Shown here in pieces: positions 1 to 7,111 of a stretch of DNA of 21,888 nt. The DNA lies in contig HF986349.1 of assembly GCA_000432655.1 (NCBI GenBank), positions 43,214 to 65,101 on the forward strand, given 5' to 3'. The notes below the pieces were generated by a model. The model made no database searches. It was given only the letters and a program-made list of their open reading frames with translations, and was not told the DNA's origin. Source of the DNA: Bacteroides sp. CAG:1060 (GTDB lineage: Bacteria; Bacteroidota; Bacteroidia; Bacteroidales; UBA932). Position 1 is the stretch's first letter. Each line of letters starts with the position of its first letter. A program made the position numbers and the translations under genes.

Positions 1-111
1 ATCGCTCACCTCAACCCCCGGAGCAATACCATCCAGCACAGCACCTACCGCTGCTCCATGGCTCTCCCCGAAAATGGTGAGTTGCACGCTGCTGCCTATC
101 GTATTTTTCAT
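1..111 (-). CDS. aroC: Chorismate synthase, N-terminal fragment (cut by window edge)
   Basis: Only the first 37 codons are present; the gene runs off the left edge. Read leftward from the ATG at 111-109, the protein begins MKNTIGSSVQLTIFGESHG and continues through GIAPGVEV. The FGESHG motif near residues 14-19 and the following GIAPG are signatures of chorismate synthase, which uses reduced FMN to convert 5-enolpyruvylshikimate-3-phosphate to chorismate, the last shared step of aromatic biosynthesis. The start codon lies 4 bp after the pheA stop, so the two are surely co-transcribed, and AroC makes the substrate of PheA. It is too short for the standard ORF length cut-off. The identification rests on a short but very distinctive N-terminus. 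Confidence 0.9.
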   Translation of the reverse strand, partial: MKNTIGSSVQLTIFGESHGAAVGAVLDGIAPGVEVSD

Positions 112-115
112 AACT

Positions 116-1207
116 TCAAAAAGATGCTACAAGCTTCAACCTGTCGCACAACGTCCCGAGCTCCCGCATCATGCTCTGTCCTTCGAGAGTGTTGATATTT
201 CCGTCAATCTCAATATAGAAATAGTAACTCCACATCAGGTTCTTCATCGGACGGGACCTCAGGCTACACATATTATAACCGTGAGAACCTATTATATTGA
301 GTGTCTTGGCAAGTGCTCCGGCCTCGTTTTTGACCGTGAACATCAGCATGAAATGGCTGTCCGTATTTTTCTTGCCGCCATCGGAGTTCAAAGATTTCGA
401 AAACGCGGCGAAACGGGTGGTATTGGTGCTGCTCGAATTGATATGTCGCTCCAATATCTTCAGTGAATACAGCTCCGCGCATTCTTCGCTCGCTATGGCC
501 GCTACCGAAGGATCGTTTCTCTGCGCCACATACCTGGCTGCCACCGCCGTATTGGGATATTCATGCCGGGTATAACCTTTCTTCTCGATATAGTCAGTAC
601 ACTGCGAAAGGGCCTGAGGGTGACTGATTACTTCCTTTACAGTATCCGGAGAGGAACCCTCGACACCAAGAAGGTTCTGTACGGCTTCAAGTTCCAGCAC
701 TTGATTGACATACAGGCTTCCGGAAAACATAAGATCCATCACGGCAGATACCTCTCCGGCAAAGCTGTTCTCTACCGGCAGCACCGCAATGTCACACTCT
801 CCGTCCTCGCAGGCCCTATATGCCCCGGCGAAATCAGGAAACGGAACCGCTTCGGACTGTGGAAACATTCTGGAGACAGCAATAGAGGCGAAAGACCCGG
901 GGATGCCGCAATAAGCAACCTTAAGATTGCCCATAAGCCTCTGCTGATACTTTTTTGAAATATTGATGATTTCGCGCTCGAGCTCGATGAAATAATCCCT
1001 GAGGACATCATCTTTCACAAGCTCCGAATTTCTTTTGATGACTTCAGCTTCACGTGCCGTGTCAGTGACAGGAAGTCCCCTTGTCATCTTGTACTTGGCA
1101 ATCTCGGCGCAAGCCTCCATACGACGAACGAATAGATCTGCAATATCGCAGTCAATCACGTTAATCCTTTTTCTTACAGACTCAAGGTGTTTGCCGTCAT
1201 CCTCCAT
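116..1207 (-). CDS. pheA: Bifunctional chorismate mutase / prephenate dehydratase
   Basis: The 363-residue protein has three parts: an AroQ-type chorismate mutase at about residues 1-92 (conserved Arg in VRKRI and VRRMEA, Lys in AKYK, an Arg-Glu pair in TAREAEV, Gln in KYQQRL), a prephenate dehydratase at about 95-275 (VAYCGIPGSFA, DIAVLPVENS, VISHPQALSQC, and the catalytic NTTRF), and a C-terminal ACT domain at about 283-363 that in this family binds phenylalanine for feedback control. It converts chorismate to prephenate and then to phenylpyruvate in the cytoplasm. The regulatory ESRP-like motif reads RSRP. It is followed 4 bp later by aroC. The upstream neighbour is tRNA-Arg, 15 bp away on the same strand, with no separate promoter seen between them. 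Confidence 0.95.
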   Translation of the reverse strand: MEDDGKHLESVRKRINVIDCDIADLFVRRMEACAEIAKYKMTRGLPVTDTAREAEVIKRNSELVKDDVLRDYFIELEREIINISKKYQQRLMGNLKVAYCGIPGSFASIAVSRMFPQSEAVPFPDFAGAYRACEDGECDIAVLPVENSFAGEVSAVMDLMFSGSLYVNQVLELEAVQNLLGVEGSSPDTVKEVISHPQALSQCTDYIEKKGYTRHEYPNTAVAARYVAQRNDPSVAAIASEECAELYSLKILERHINSSSTNTTRFAAFSKSLNSDGGKKNTDSHFMLMFTVKNEAGALAKTLNIIGSHGYNMCSLRSRPMKNLMWSYYFYIEIDGNINTLEGQSMMRELGTLCDRLKLVASF

Positions 1208-1222
1208 TGCATCTTGTTTTAG

Positions 1223-1294
1223 TACCCCCTAGGCGAATCGAACGCCTATCGTAGGAACCGGAATCCTAAATTTTATCCATTAAACTAAGGGGGC
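1223..1294 (-). tRNA. tRNA-Arg, anticodon CCG
   Basis: The minus strand folds as a full cloverleaf of 72 nt. The acceptor stem is GCCCCCT with AGGGGGT, with one G-U pair at its end. The D arm carries AATGGAT. The anticodon stem TAGGA/TCCTA closes the loop TTCCGGT, giving anticodon CCG (codon CGG, Arg). The T arm is AGGCG-TTCGATT-CGCCT, and the discriminator base is A. The CCA tail is not encoded. It lies just ahead of pheA on the same strand. Confidence 0.95.
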
Positions 1295-1306
1295 GGAACC
1301 GAATTA

Positions 1307-1314
1307 CAAATATA
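1307..1314 (-). promoter_or_regulatory. Candidate -7 promoter element of the tRNA-Arg/pheA/aroC unit
   Basis: On the minus strand this reads TATATTTG, an exact match to the Bacteroidota -7 consensus TAnnTTTG. It would start transcription near 1300, just before the tRNA 5' end at 1294. A -33 TTTG is present on the minus strand at 1338-1341, but the 23-bp spacing is longer than the usual 19-21, so the -33 is doubtful. Confidence 0.6.
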
Positions 1315-1328
1315 TGGATAATTTTCTT

Positions 1329-1336
1329 TATTTTTG
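1329..1336 (+). promoter_or_regulatory. Candidate -7 promoter element of fabD
   Basis: TATTTTTG matches TAnnTTTG and lies 26 bp before the fabD ATG, predicting a leader of about 20 nt. No convincing -33 TTTG is seen at the expected distance. The expected -33 position falls on the -7 of the divergent tRNA promoter. Confidence 0.5.
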
Positions 1337-1362
1337 CCAAAATTTTTACTGAAAACAACATT

Positions 1363-2250
1363 ATGAAGACAGTATTCATGTTCCCCGGACAGGGCGCACA
1401 GTACCCCGGGATGGGAAAAGACCTATACGAAGGCAGCCTTAAGGCCCACGACATGATGGAACGTGCAAACGAGATTCTCGGATTTCGTCTCACAGATATC
1501 ATGTTCAACGGCACCGAAGAGGAATTAAAGGCCACCAAAGTCACTCAGCCGGCAGTTTTCCTGCACTCGGTATGCAAGGCGCTATGCTCAGAGGGCCTTC
1601 CTGTCCCTGATATGGTAGGCGGCCATTCCCTCGGTGAATTCTCCGCTCTTGTAGCCTGCGGAGCCGTCAATTTCGAAGACGCGCTAAGACTCGTTGCGGT
1701 CAGAGCTGAACAGATGCAGAAATGTTGCGAAAAAGTTCCTGGTACCATGGCCGCAATCATCGGACTCAGTGACGAGATTGTAGAGGAGACATGCAGACAG
1801 ACAGGCGGTCTTGTGATTCCAGCCAACTACAACTGCAACGGACAAATAGTTATTTCCGGAGAGAAAGAAGCCGTCGAAAAAGCATGCGAAGCCCTCAAGG
1901 CCGCAGGTGCCAAAAGAGCCCTCCCTCTAAGTGTGGGCGGAGCGTTCCACTCCCCACTTATGGAACCTGCCCGAGTAGAGCTCGCCAAAGCCATCGACTC
2001 TACAGAGATACGGCAGCCGCTGGGCCCTATATATCAGAATGTCACCGCAAAAGCGGAAACCGACCCTGCAAACATCAAGCACAACCTGCTTCTCCAACTG
2101 ACTTCACCGGTCAAGTGGACACAGACCGTACAGAACATGATTGCAGACGGAGCCGTAGAATTCCGCGAATTCGGCCCGGGCGCAGTTCTTCAGGGACTCG
2201 TAAAAAGAATTGCAGCAGCAGAAGGAGCCGAAGTCAGCGTACTCGGATAA
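1363..2250 (+). CDS. fabD: Malonyl-CoA:ACP transacylase
   Basis: The protein is 295 residues, normal for FabD. It transfers malonate from malonyl-CoA to the acyl carrier protein, supplying the extender unit for type II fatty acid synthesis in the cytoplasm. The N-terminus carries the FPGQGAQ motif (residues 7-13). The nucleophile is Ser89 in GGHSLGE, the conserved active-site Arg is Arg114 in VRAEQMQ, and the catalytic His is His196 in GAFHSPLM. NYNCNGQIVISG at about 155-166 is also typical. The gene stands alone, with a short leader after a -7 element. Its last 17 bp overlap the end of pdxB on the other strand, so no terminator is possible between them. Confidence 0.97.
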   Translation: MKTVFMFPGQGAQYPGMGKDLYEGSLKAHDMMERANEILGFRLTDIMFNGTEEELKATKVTQPAVFLHSVCKALCSEGLPVPDMVGGHSLGEFSALVACGAVNFEDALRLVAVRAEQMQKCCEKVPGTMAAIIGLSDEIVEETCRQTGGLVIPANYNCNGQIVISGEKEAVEKACEALKAAGAKRALPLSVGGAFHSPLMEPARVELAKAIDSTEIRQPLGPIYQNVTAKAETDPANIKHNLLLQLTSPVKWTQTVQNMIADGAVEFREFGPGAVLQGLVKRIAAAEGAEVSVLG

Positions 2251-3373
2251 CGACCTTTCCAAACCCTGCCTTTTCAAGTACTTCCGCCATCTCCGCATCC
2301 GCATCCAGCAGTTGCACCGTATAGGCGGAAGGTTCTCTTCGTACAGGATAATGTCCGCGCTGGTACTCAAATCCGTCCGGCTCGTATCGAAGACGGGCGT
2401 CATCGGAGAGGACATCATAAGTACTCTCCAGCGCACGCATCAGCACTTCATGGCAACTCATTGACCCGGCGTCAATTGTCAGGTCAAGCCCGCCTTCCGG
2501 ACCCGGAATGGACACAGGATACCAGTCATCGAGAGGCAACCCGTACCGTCTCGAAACCGCGCGTACCGCCATCGCTGTCCCGAGGGCCTTGCCATCAGCG
2601 CTGTACCCCGCGATATGAGGAGTGACGATATCGCAAAGATACATCAGTTCCCTGTCAGGAAACGGCTCGTTCTCCCACACATCCAACACTGCTCTGAGAC
2701 GACCTCTGCGAAGTTCCCCAAGAAGGGCCTTGCCGTCAACCACTGGACCTCGGGAGCTGTTGATAAGAATAGCGCCGTCCTTCATACTTGCAAGTCGCTT
2801 TCCGTCAAAAAGATGGACTGTAGGATAAGCCCCTTCGGCATTCAACGGGACATGCAGCGTCACAATGTCGCAGCACGAGCAGATTTCTTCAAGTCCGACA
2901 TACCCCTCGCCGCCTTCAAGAGCCTCCCTCGGCGGGTCACAGGAAAGCACCTTCATGCCGAGCAGACGCCCAAGCCGCACCACCTTCGAGCCGACATTTC
3001 CAACCCCCACGACACCAAGCGTAAGCTTCCTCAGATCAAGAGAATACCGCGCAGACATACAGCACAACACGGACGCCACATACTGACACACGGAACCGGA
3101 ATTGCACCCGGGGGCATTGACCCATTCAATCCCGTGCAAAGCACACCATTCCGTATCGATGTGGTCGAACCCGATGGTAGCTGTCGCTATCATCCTTACC
3201 CCGGACCCATCCAAAAGAGAGGGGCCACATCTGGTCCTTGTCCTAGTAATCAGAATATCAGCATCTTTCACATCTTCAGGAGTGGTTTCGGCCCCGGATT
3301 TATAAATCACGTCAGCATACGGCTCAAGCACTCCACGCAGGAAGGGAATCCTGTCATCGCAGACTATCTTCAT
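2234..3373 (-). CDS. pdxB: Erythronate-4-phosphate dehydrogenase
   Basis: The protein is 379 residues and belongs to the D-2-hydroxyacid dehydrogenases. PdxB oxidises 4-phosphoerythronate in the DXP-dependent route to pyridoxal phosphate. The PdxB type is indicated by the N-terminus (MKIVCDDRIPF), the TATIGFDHID and NAPGCNSGSV segments, and VTPHIAGYSADGK. The NAD-binding Rossmann loop is GVGNVGS at 123-129. The catalytic residues by family alignment are Arg208 (SSRGP), Glu236 (ENEP) and His253. A C-terminal region of about 100 residues corresponds to the PdxB dimerisation domain. Transcription probably starts from a -7 element at 3396-3403. The 3' end overlaps fabD by 17 bp. Its product cofactor would serve the aminotransferase at the right end of the window, though the genes are not linked. 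Confidence 0.94.
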   Translation of the reverse strand: MKIVCDDRIPFLRGVLEPYADVIYKSGAETTPEDVKDADILITRTRTRCGPSLLDGSGVRMIATATIGFDHIDTEWCALHGIEWVNAPGCNSGSVCQYVASVLCCMSARYSLDLRKLTLGVVGVGNVGSKVVRLGRLLGMKVLSCDPPREALEGGEGYVGLEEICSCCDIVTLHVPLNAEGAYPTVHLFDGKRLASMKDGAILINSSRGPVVDGKALLGELRRGRLRAVLDVWENEPFPDRELMYLCDIVTPHIAGYSADGKALGTAMAVRAVSRRYGLPLDDWYPVSIPGPEGGLDLTIDAGSMSCHEVLMRALESTYDVLSDDARLRYEPDGFEYQRGHYPVRREPSAYTVQLLDADAEMAEVLEKAGFGKVVIRVR

Positions 3374-3395
3374 TTTTACCCGATTTTACACTACT

Positions 3396-3403
3396 CAAAG
3401 GTA
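3396..3403 (-). promoter_or_regulatory. Candidate -7 promoter element of pdxB
   Basis: The minus strand reads TACCTTTG (TAnnTTTG), 22 bp before the pdxB ATG. No good -33 match is seen 20 bp upstream. Confidence 0.5.
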
Positions 3404-3411
3404 AGTATTTA

Positions 3412-3443
3412 TTTGATTATTTTTGGAAATAATAGTATATTTG
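3412..3443 (+). promoter_or_regulatory. Promoter of the pyruvate:ferredoxin oxidoreductase gene
   Basis: TTTG at 3412-3415 and TATATTTG at 3436-3443 are separated by exactly 20 bp. This is a full match to the Bacteroidota housekeeping promoter (-33 TTTG, -7 TAnnTTTG). Transcription would start near 3450, leaving a leader of about 55 nt. Confidence 0.75.
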
Positions 3444-3504
3444 TAAGTATATTGTTAATTGGCGAAAGTCAGATTATAACTAAAACCAAAATATTAATTT
3501 CGTT

Positions 3505-6500
3505 ATGGCAAAAGAAAAGAAATTCATCACCTGTGATGGTAATCAGGCCGCATCGAACATCGCTTACCTTTTTAGCGAGCATGCGGCCATTTACCCTATC
3601 ACACCATCTTCAACAATGGCTGAGAATGTTGACGAGTGGGCCGCTCACGGCAAGAAGAATCTTTGGGGCGAGACCGTAAAGGTTACCGAGATGCAGAGCG
3701 AGGCCGGTGCTGCCGGCGCCGTCCACGGCTCACTTCAGGCTGGTGCCCTTACTACCACCTATACGGCATCTCAGGGTCTTCTCCTGATGATTCCAAATAT
3801 GTATAAGATTGCAGGTGAGATGCTTCCGGCAGTGTTCCATGTTTCAGCTCGAGCTCTTGCTTCTCATGCACTCTCCATTTTCGGTGACCATCAGGACGTG
3901 ATGGCTTGCCGTCAGACAGGATTCGCGATGCTTGCGTCAGGTTCTGTCCAGGAGGCTCAGGATCTCGCCGCAGTCGCACACCTTTCAGCTATCAAGTCTT
4001 CCATTCCTTTCCTTCACTTCTTCGACGGATTCCGTACATCACATGAAATCCAGAAAATTGAGGCTATCGACGAAGAGGACCTCAAGAAGATGGTGAGCGT
4101 GAAGTCTCTTGAGAACTTCCGCGCCCGCGCCCTCACTCCGGAAACTCCGGTTACCAGAGGCACCGCACAGAACGGAGACGTTTATTTCCAGGCTGTAGAA
4201 TCACGCAATCAGGCATATGAGGCCGTACCGGACATCGTAGCTCGCTATATGGGAGAAATAGGAGAGTTGACCGGACGCCAGTATCGCCCGTTCGAGTACT
4301 ATGGAGCTCCTGATGCAGAATGCGTTATCGTAGCTATGGGCTCCGTTACCGAAACAGCCAAGGAGACCATTGATTATCTCGCGACACGCGGCCGCAAATA
4401 TGGTGTGGTTACAGTACACCTCTATCGTCCGTTCTCCGAGAAGTACTTCCTCAAAGTCCTTCCAAAGAGCGTAAGGAAAATTGCGGTTCTTGACAGAACC
4501 AAAGAGCCGGGAGCTCTCGGAGAGCCTCTCTTCCTCGACGTAAAGGCCCTCTTCCAGGGCAAGGACAACGCTCCTCTCGTAATCGGAGGACGTTACGGAC
4601 TTTCATCCAAGGATACCACCCCGGCACAGATTATCGCAGTATTCGACAATCTGGACCGCAAGGAGCCTAAGACAGACTTCACCATCGGCATCCTTGATGA
4701 CGTCACATTCAAGAGCCTTCCTACCAAGGGAGAGATTTCCATCGTCAAGAAGGGCACGACAGAGTGCAAGTTCTATGGACTCGGCTCTGACGGTACCGTA
4801 GGTGCCAACAAGAACACCATCAAGATTATCGGTACTCACACAGACCTCTACAGCCAGGCATATTTTGACTATGACTCCAAGAAGTCCGGCGGATATACCT
4901 GCTCACACCTCAGATTCGGAAAATCCCCTATCAAGGCTCCGTATCTTGTAAACACTCCTGATTTTGTAGCTTGCCACGTTCCGTCATATCTTGAGAAATA
5001 TGATGTCCTCAAAGGAATCAAGGAAGGAGGCAGCCTTCTTCTCAACTCCCTGTGGAACGAAGAGGAGACACTCGAAAGAATCCCTGATTTCGTCAAATCC
5101 GTCATCGGACGCAAGAAGATCAAGCTTTATATCATCAACGCTACCAAGATTGCTGCCGAAATAGGTCTTGGCGGACGCACCAACACCATTCTTCAGAGTG
5201 CATTCTTCCGCATCACCGGTATTATTCCGGTAGAGGATGCTGTCAAGTACATGAAGGATGCGGCTCTCAAGTCTTACGGCAAGAAGGGCGAGAACGTCGT
5301 CAATATGAACTACGCAGCTATCGACCGCGGAGGAGAGTACGTAGAAGTCAAGGTTCCTGCAGAATGGGCCTCTATCAACGCTAAATTCGTCAATCACAAC
5401 GCAGAGCGTCTTGCCACTCCATTCGTAAAAGAAATCGCTGACGTGGTCAACGCCCAGTGCGGAGATACTCTTCCTGTAAGCGCATTCCTTCCTTACAAGG
5501 ACGGCACCATGCCAGCCGGCACAGCCGCCTACGAGAAGCGTGGCATAGCAGTGAACGTTCCTGTATGGGACGCCGAAAAATGTATCCAGTGCAACACTTG
5601 TGCATTTGTCTGCCCTCACGCTGCCATCCGTCCGTTCCTTCTCACCCCTGAGCAGGCCGCAGAAGCACCTGCAGGCGTAAAACTTGCTGACGGAAAGGCC
5701 AACCTCAAGGAATACAAATATGCTCTTTCAGTGTCCGTAGCCGACTGTACGGGATGCGGCAACTGTGTGGATGTCTGCCTCGCCAAAGACAAGGCTCTTT
5801 CTATGCAGCCTTATCTTGACAATGTCGCCGAGCAGGACAATTTCGACTACCTCAACACCAAGATTGGATACAAGACTCCGTTCGATCCTAAGTCCAATAT
5901 GAAGAACGCCCAGTTCGCACAGCCGTTGTTTGAATTCTCCGGTGCATGCGCAGGGTGCGGAGAGACTCCTTATATCAAGAATATCACCCAGCTGTTCGGT
6001 GATCACATGATGATTGCCAACGCTACAGGATGTTCTTCCATCTATGGAGCATCATTCCCTGCATCTCCATATTGCACTGACGCTCATGGACATGGTCCGG
6101 CATGGGCCAACTCCCTGTTCGAGGATTTCTGCGAGTTCGGTCTTGGAATGAGACTCGGTTCCGAGCGCATCCGTGAGACTGTCGGACACCTTATGACCAA
6201 GGGACTGACATGCGAGTGCTGCAGCGAGGAGATGAAGGCTCTCTTCCAGAAATGGCTTGACAACAAGAGCGACTATGCAATTACCCGCGAAGTCTGCGAC
6301 ACCCTCGTTCCTCTCATGGAGGCATGCGGATGCGATACCTGCAAGGCACTTCTCAAACTCAAGCAGTACATCCCGGCACGCAGCCAGTGGATCTTCGGTG
6401 GAGACGGAGCCAGCTACGATATCGGATACGGCGGACTTGATCATGTACTCGCTTCCGGCGAGAATGTGAACATCCTCGTACTTGATACCGAAGTTTACTC

Positions 6501-7029
6501 AAATACCGGAGGACAGTCTTCCAAATCTACTCCGGCCGGAGCCATCGCCAAATTCGCAGCCTCAGGCAAGAAGATTCGCAAGAAGGATCTCGGCATGATG
6601 GCCATGAGCTATGGTTACGTATATGTAGCTCAGGTTGCAATGGGCGCAAGTCCTGTTCAGTACATGAATGCCATCAAGGAAGCCGAAGCTTATGACGGAC
6701 CATCCCTCATCATCGCATACGCTCCTTGTATCAACCACGGACTGAAGGCAGGTATGGGCCTGAGCCAGAAGGAGGAGAAACTCGCCGTCGATTGCGGATA
6801 CTGGCACCTTTACAGGTACAACCCAATGCTTGAGGAAGAGGGCAAGAATCCTTTCACCCTTGACTCAAAAGAGCCGGATTGGACCAAGTTCCAGGATTTC
6901 CTCAAGGGCGAAGTACGTTTCGCTTCCCTCTACAAACTCTTCCCGGAGAATGCCGCAGAGTTGCTCGAAAAGACTGAAGAATTCGCAAAATTGCGTCTTG
7001 AGAGCTACAAGAGACTTGCAGGGAAATAA
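3505..7029 (+). CDS. nifJ: Pyruvate:ferredoxin oxidoreductase, single-chain
   Basis: At 1174 residues this is the usual length of the homodimeric enzyme, which decarboxylates pyruvate to acetyl-CoA and CO2 and reduces ferredoxin, a central step of anaerobic energy metabolism. In order: the alpha-type domain from the N-terminus (ITCDGNQAASNIAY, ITPSSTMAE), a transketolase C-terminal-like domain, the gamma-type domain (about 415-630), and a two-cluster ferredoxin domain with Cys693/696/699/703 and Cys748/751/754/758. The C-terminal thiamine diphosphate domain has GGDGASYDIGYGG from 965 and NTGGQ. The proximal cluster ligands are Cys815, Cys818, Cys843 and Cys1075. The TPP motif has Ala-Ser where many relatives have Trp-Ala. 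A Cys-rich stretch at 903-946 is unusual. No terminator is seen before the next gene, which has its own promoter. Confidence 0.98.
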   Translation: MAKEKKFITCDGNQAASNIAYLFSEHAAIYPITPSSTMAENVDEWAAHGKKNLWGETVKVTEMQSEAGAAGAVHGSLQAGALTTTYTASQGLLLMIPNMYKIAGEMLPAVFHVSARALASHALSIFGDHQDVMACRQTGFAMLASGSVQEAQDLAAVAHLSAIKSSIPFLHFFDGFRTSHEIQKIEAIDEEDLKKMVSVKSLENFRARALTPETPVTRGTAQNGDVYFQAVESRNQAYEAVPDIVARYMGEIGELTGRQYRPFEYYGAPDAECVIVAMGSVTETAKETIDYLATRGRKYGVVTVHLYRPFSEKYFLKVLPKSVRKIAVLDRTKEPGALGEPLFLDVKALFQGKDNAPLVIGGRYGLSSKDTTPAQIIAVFDNLDRKEPKTDFTIGILDDVTFKSLPTKGEISIVKKGTTECKFYGLGSDGTVGANKNTIKIIGTHTDLYSQAYFDYDSKKSGGYTCSHLRFGKSPIKAPYLVNTPDFVACHVPSYLEKYDVLKGIKEGGSLLLNSLWNEEETLERIPDFVKSVIGRKKIKLYIINATKIAAEIGLGGRTNTILQSAFFRITGIIPVEDAVKYMKDAALKSYGKKGENVVNMNYAAIDRGGEYVEVKVPAEWASINAKFVNHNAERLATPFVKEIADVVNAQCGDTLPVSAFLPYKDGTMPAGTAAYEKRGIAVNVPVWDAEKCIQCNTCAFVCPHAAIRPFLLTPEQAAEAPAGVKLADGKANLKEYKYALSVSVADCTGCGNCVDVCLAKDKALSMQPYLDNVAEQDNFDYLNTKIGYKTPFDPKSNMKNAQFAQPLFEFSGACAGCGETPYIKNITQLFGDHMMIANATGCSSIYGASFPASPYCTDAHGHGPAWANSLFEDFCEFGLGMRLGSERIRETVGHLMTKGLTCECCSEEMKALFQKWLDNKSDYAITREVCDTLVPLMEACGCDTCKALLKLKQYIPARSQWIFGGDGASYDIGYGGLDHVLASGENVNILVLDTEVYSNTGGQSSKSTPAGAIAKFAASGKKIRKKDLGMMAMSYGYVYVAQVAMGASPVQYMNAIKEAEAYDGPSLIIAYAPCINHGLKAGMGLSQKEEKLAVDCGYWHLYRYNPMLEEEGKNPFTLDSKEPDWTKFQDFLKGEVRFASLYKLFPENAAELLEKTEEFAKLRLESYKRLAGK

Positions 7030-7041
7030 TGATAAATAGCT

Positions 7042-7073
7042 ATTGTTATTGAAAATAATTTGATATAACTTTG
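7042..7073 (+). promoter_or_regulatory. Promoter of the M16 peptidase gene
   Basis: ATTG at 7042-7045 and TAACTTTG at 7066-7073 are spaced by 20 bp, matching the Bacteroidota promoter with a TTG core at -33. A perfect 10-bp palindrome, AATAGCTATT (7035-7044), overlaps the -33. The leader would be about 32 nt. Confidence 0.65.
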
Positions 7074-7111
7074 CGGTGTACTATTGAAGTGTTACACTGA
7101 TTTAATATCAA

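Noticed and set aside
2615..3679. 354-residue open frame on the plus strand, opposite pdxB
   Set aside because: It runs antisense through pdxB and into the PFOR start, across two strong promoters; the composition is Arg/His/Pro-rich and no motif is visible.
4984..5619. 211-residue open frame opposite PFOR
   Set aside because: Antisense shadow of a strongly conserved gene; Cys/Asp/Val-rich low-quality protein with no family features.
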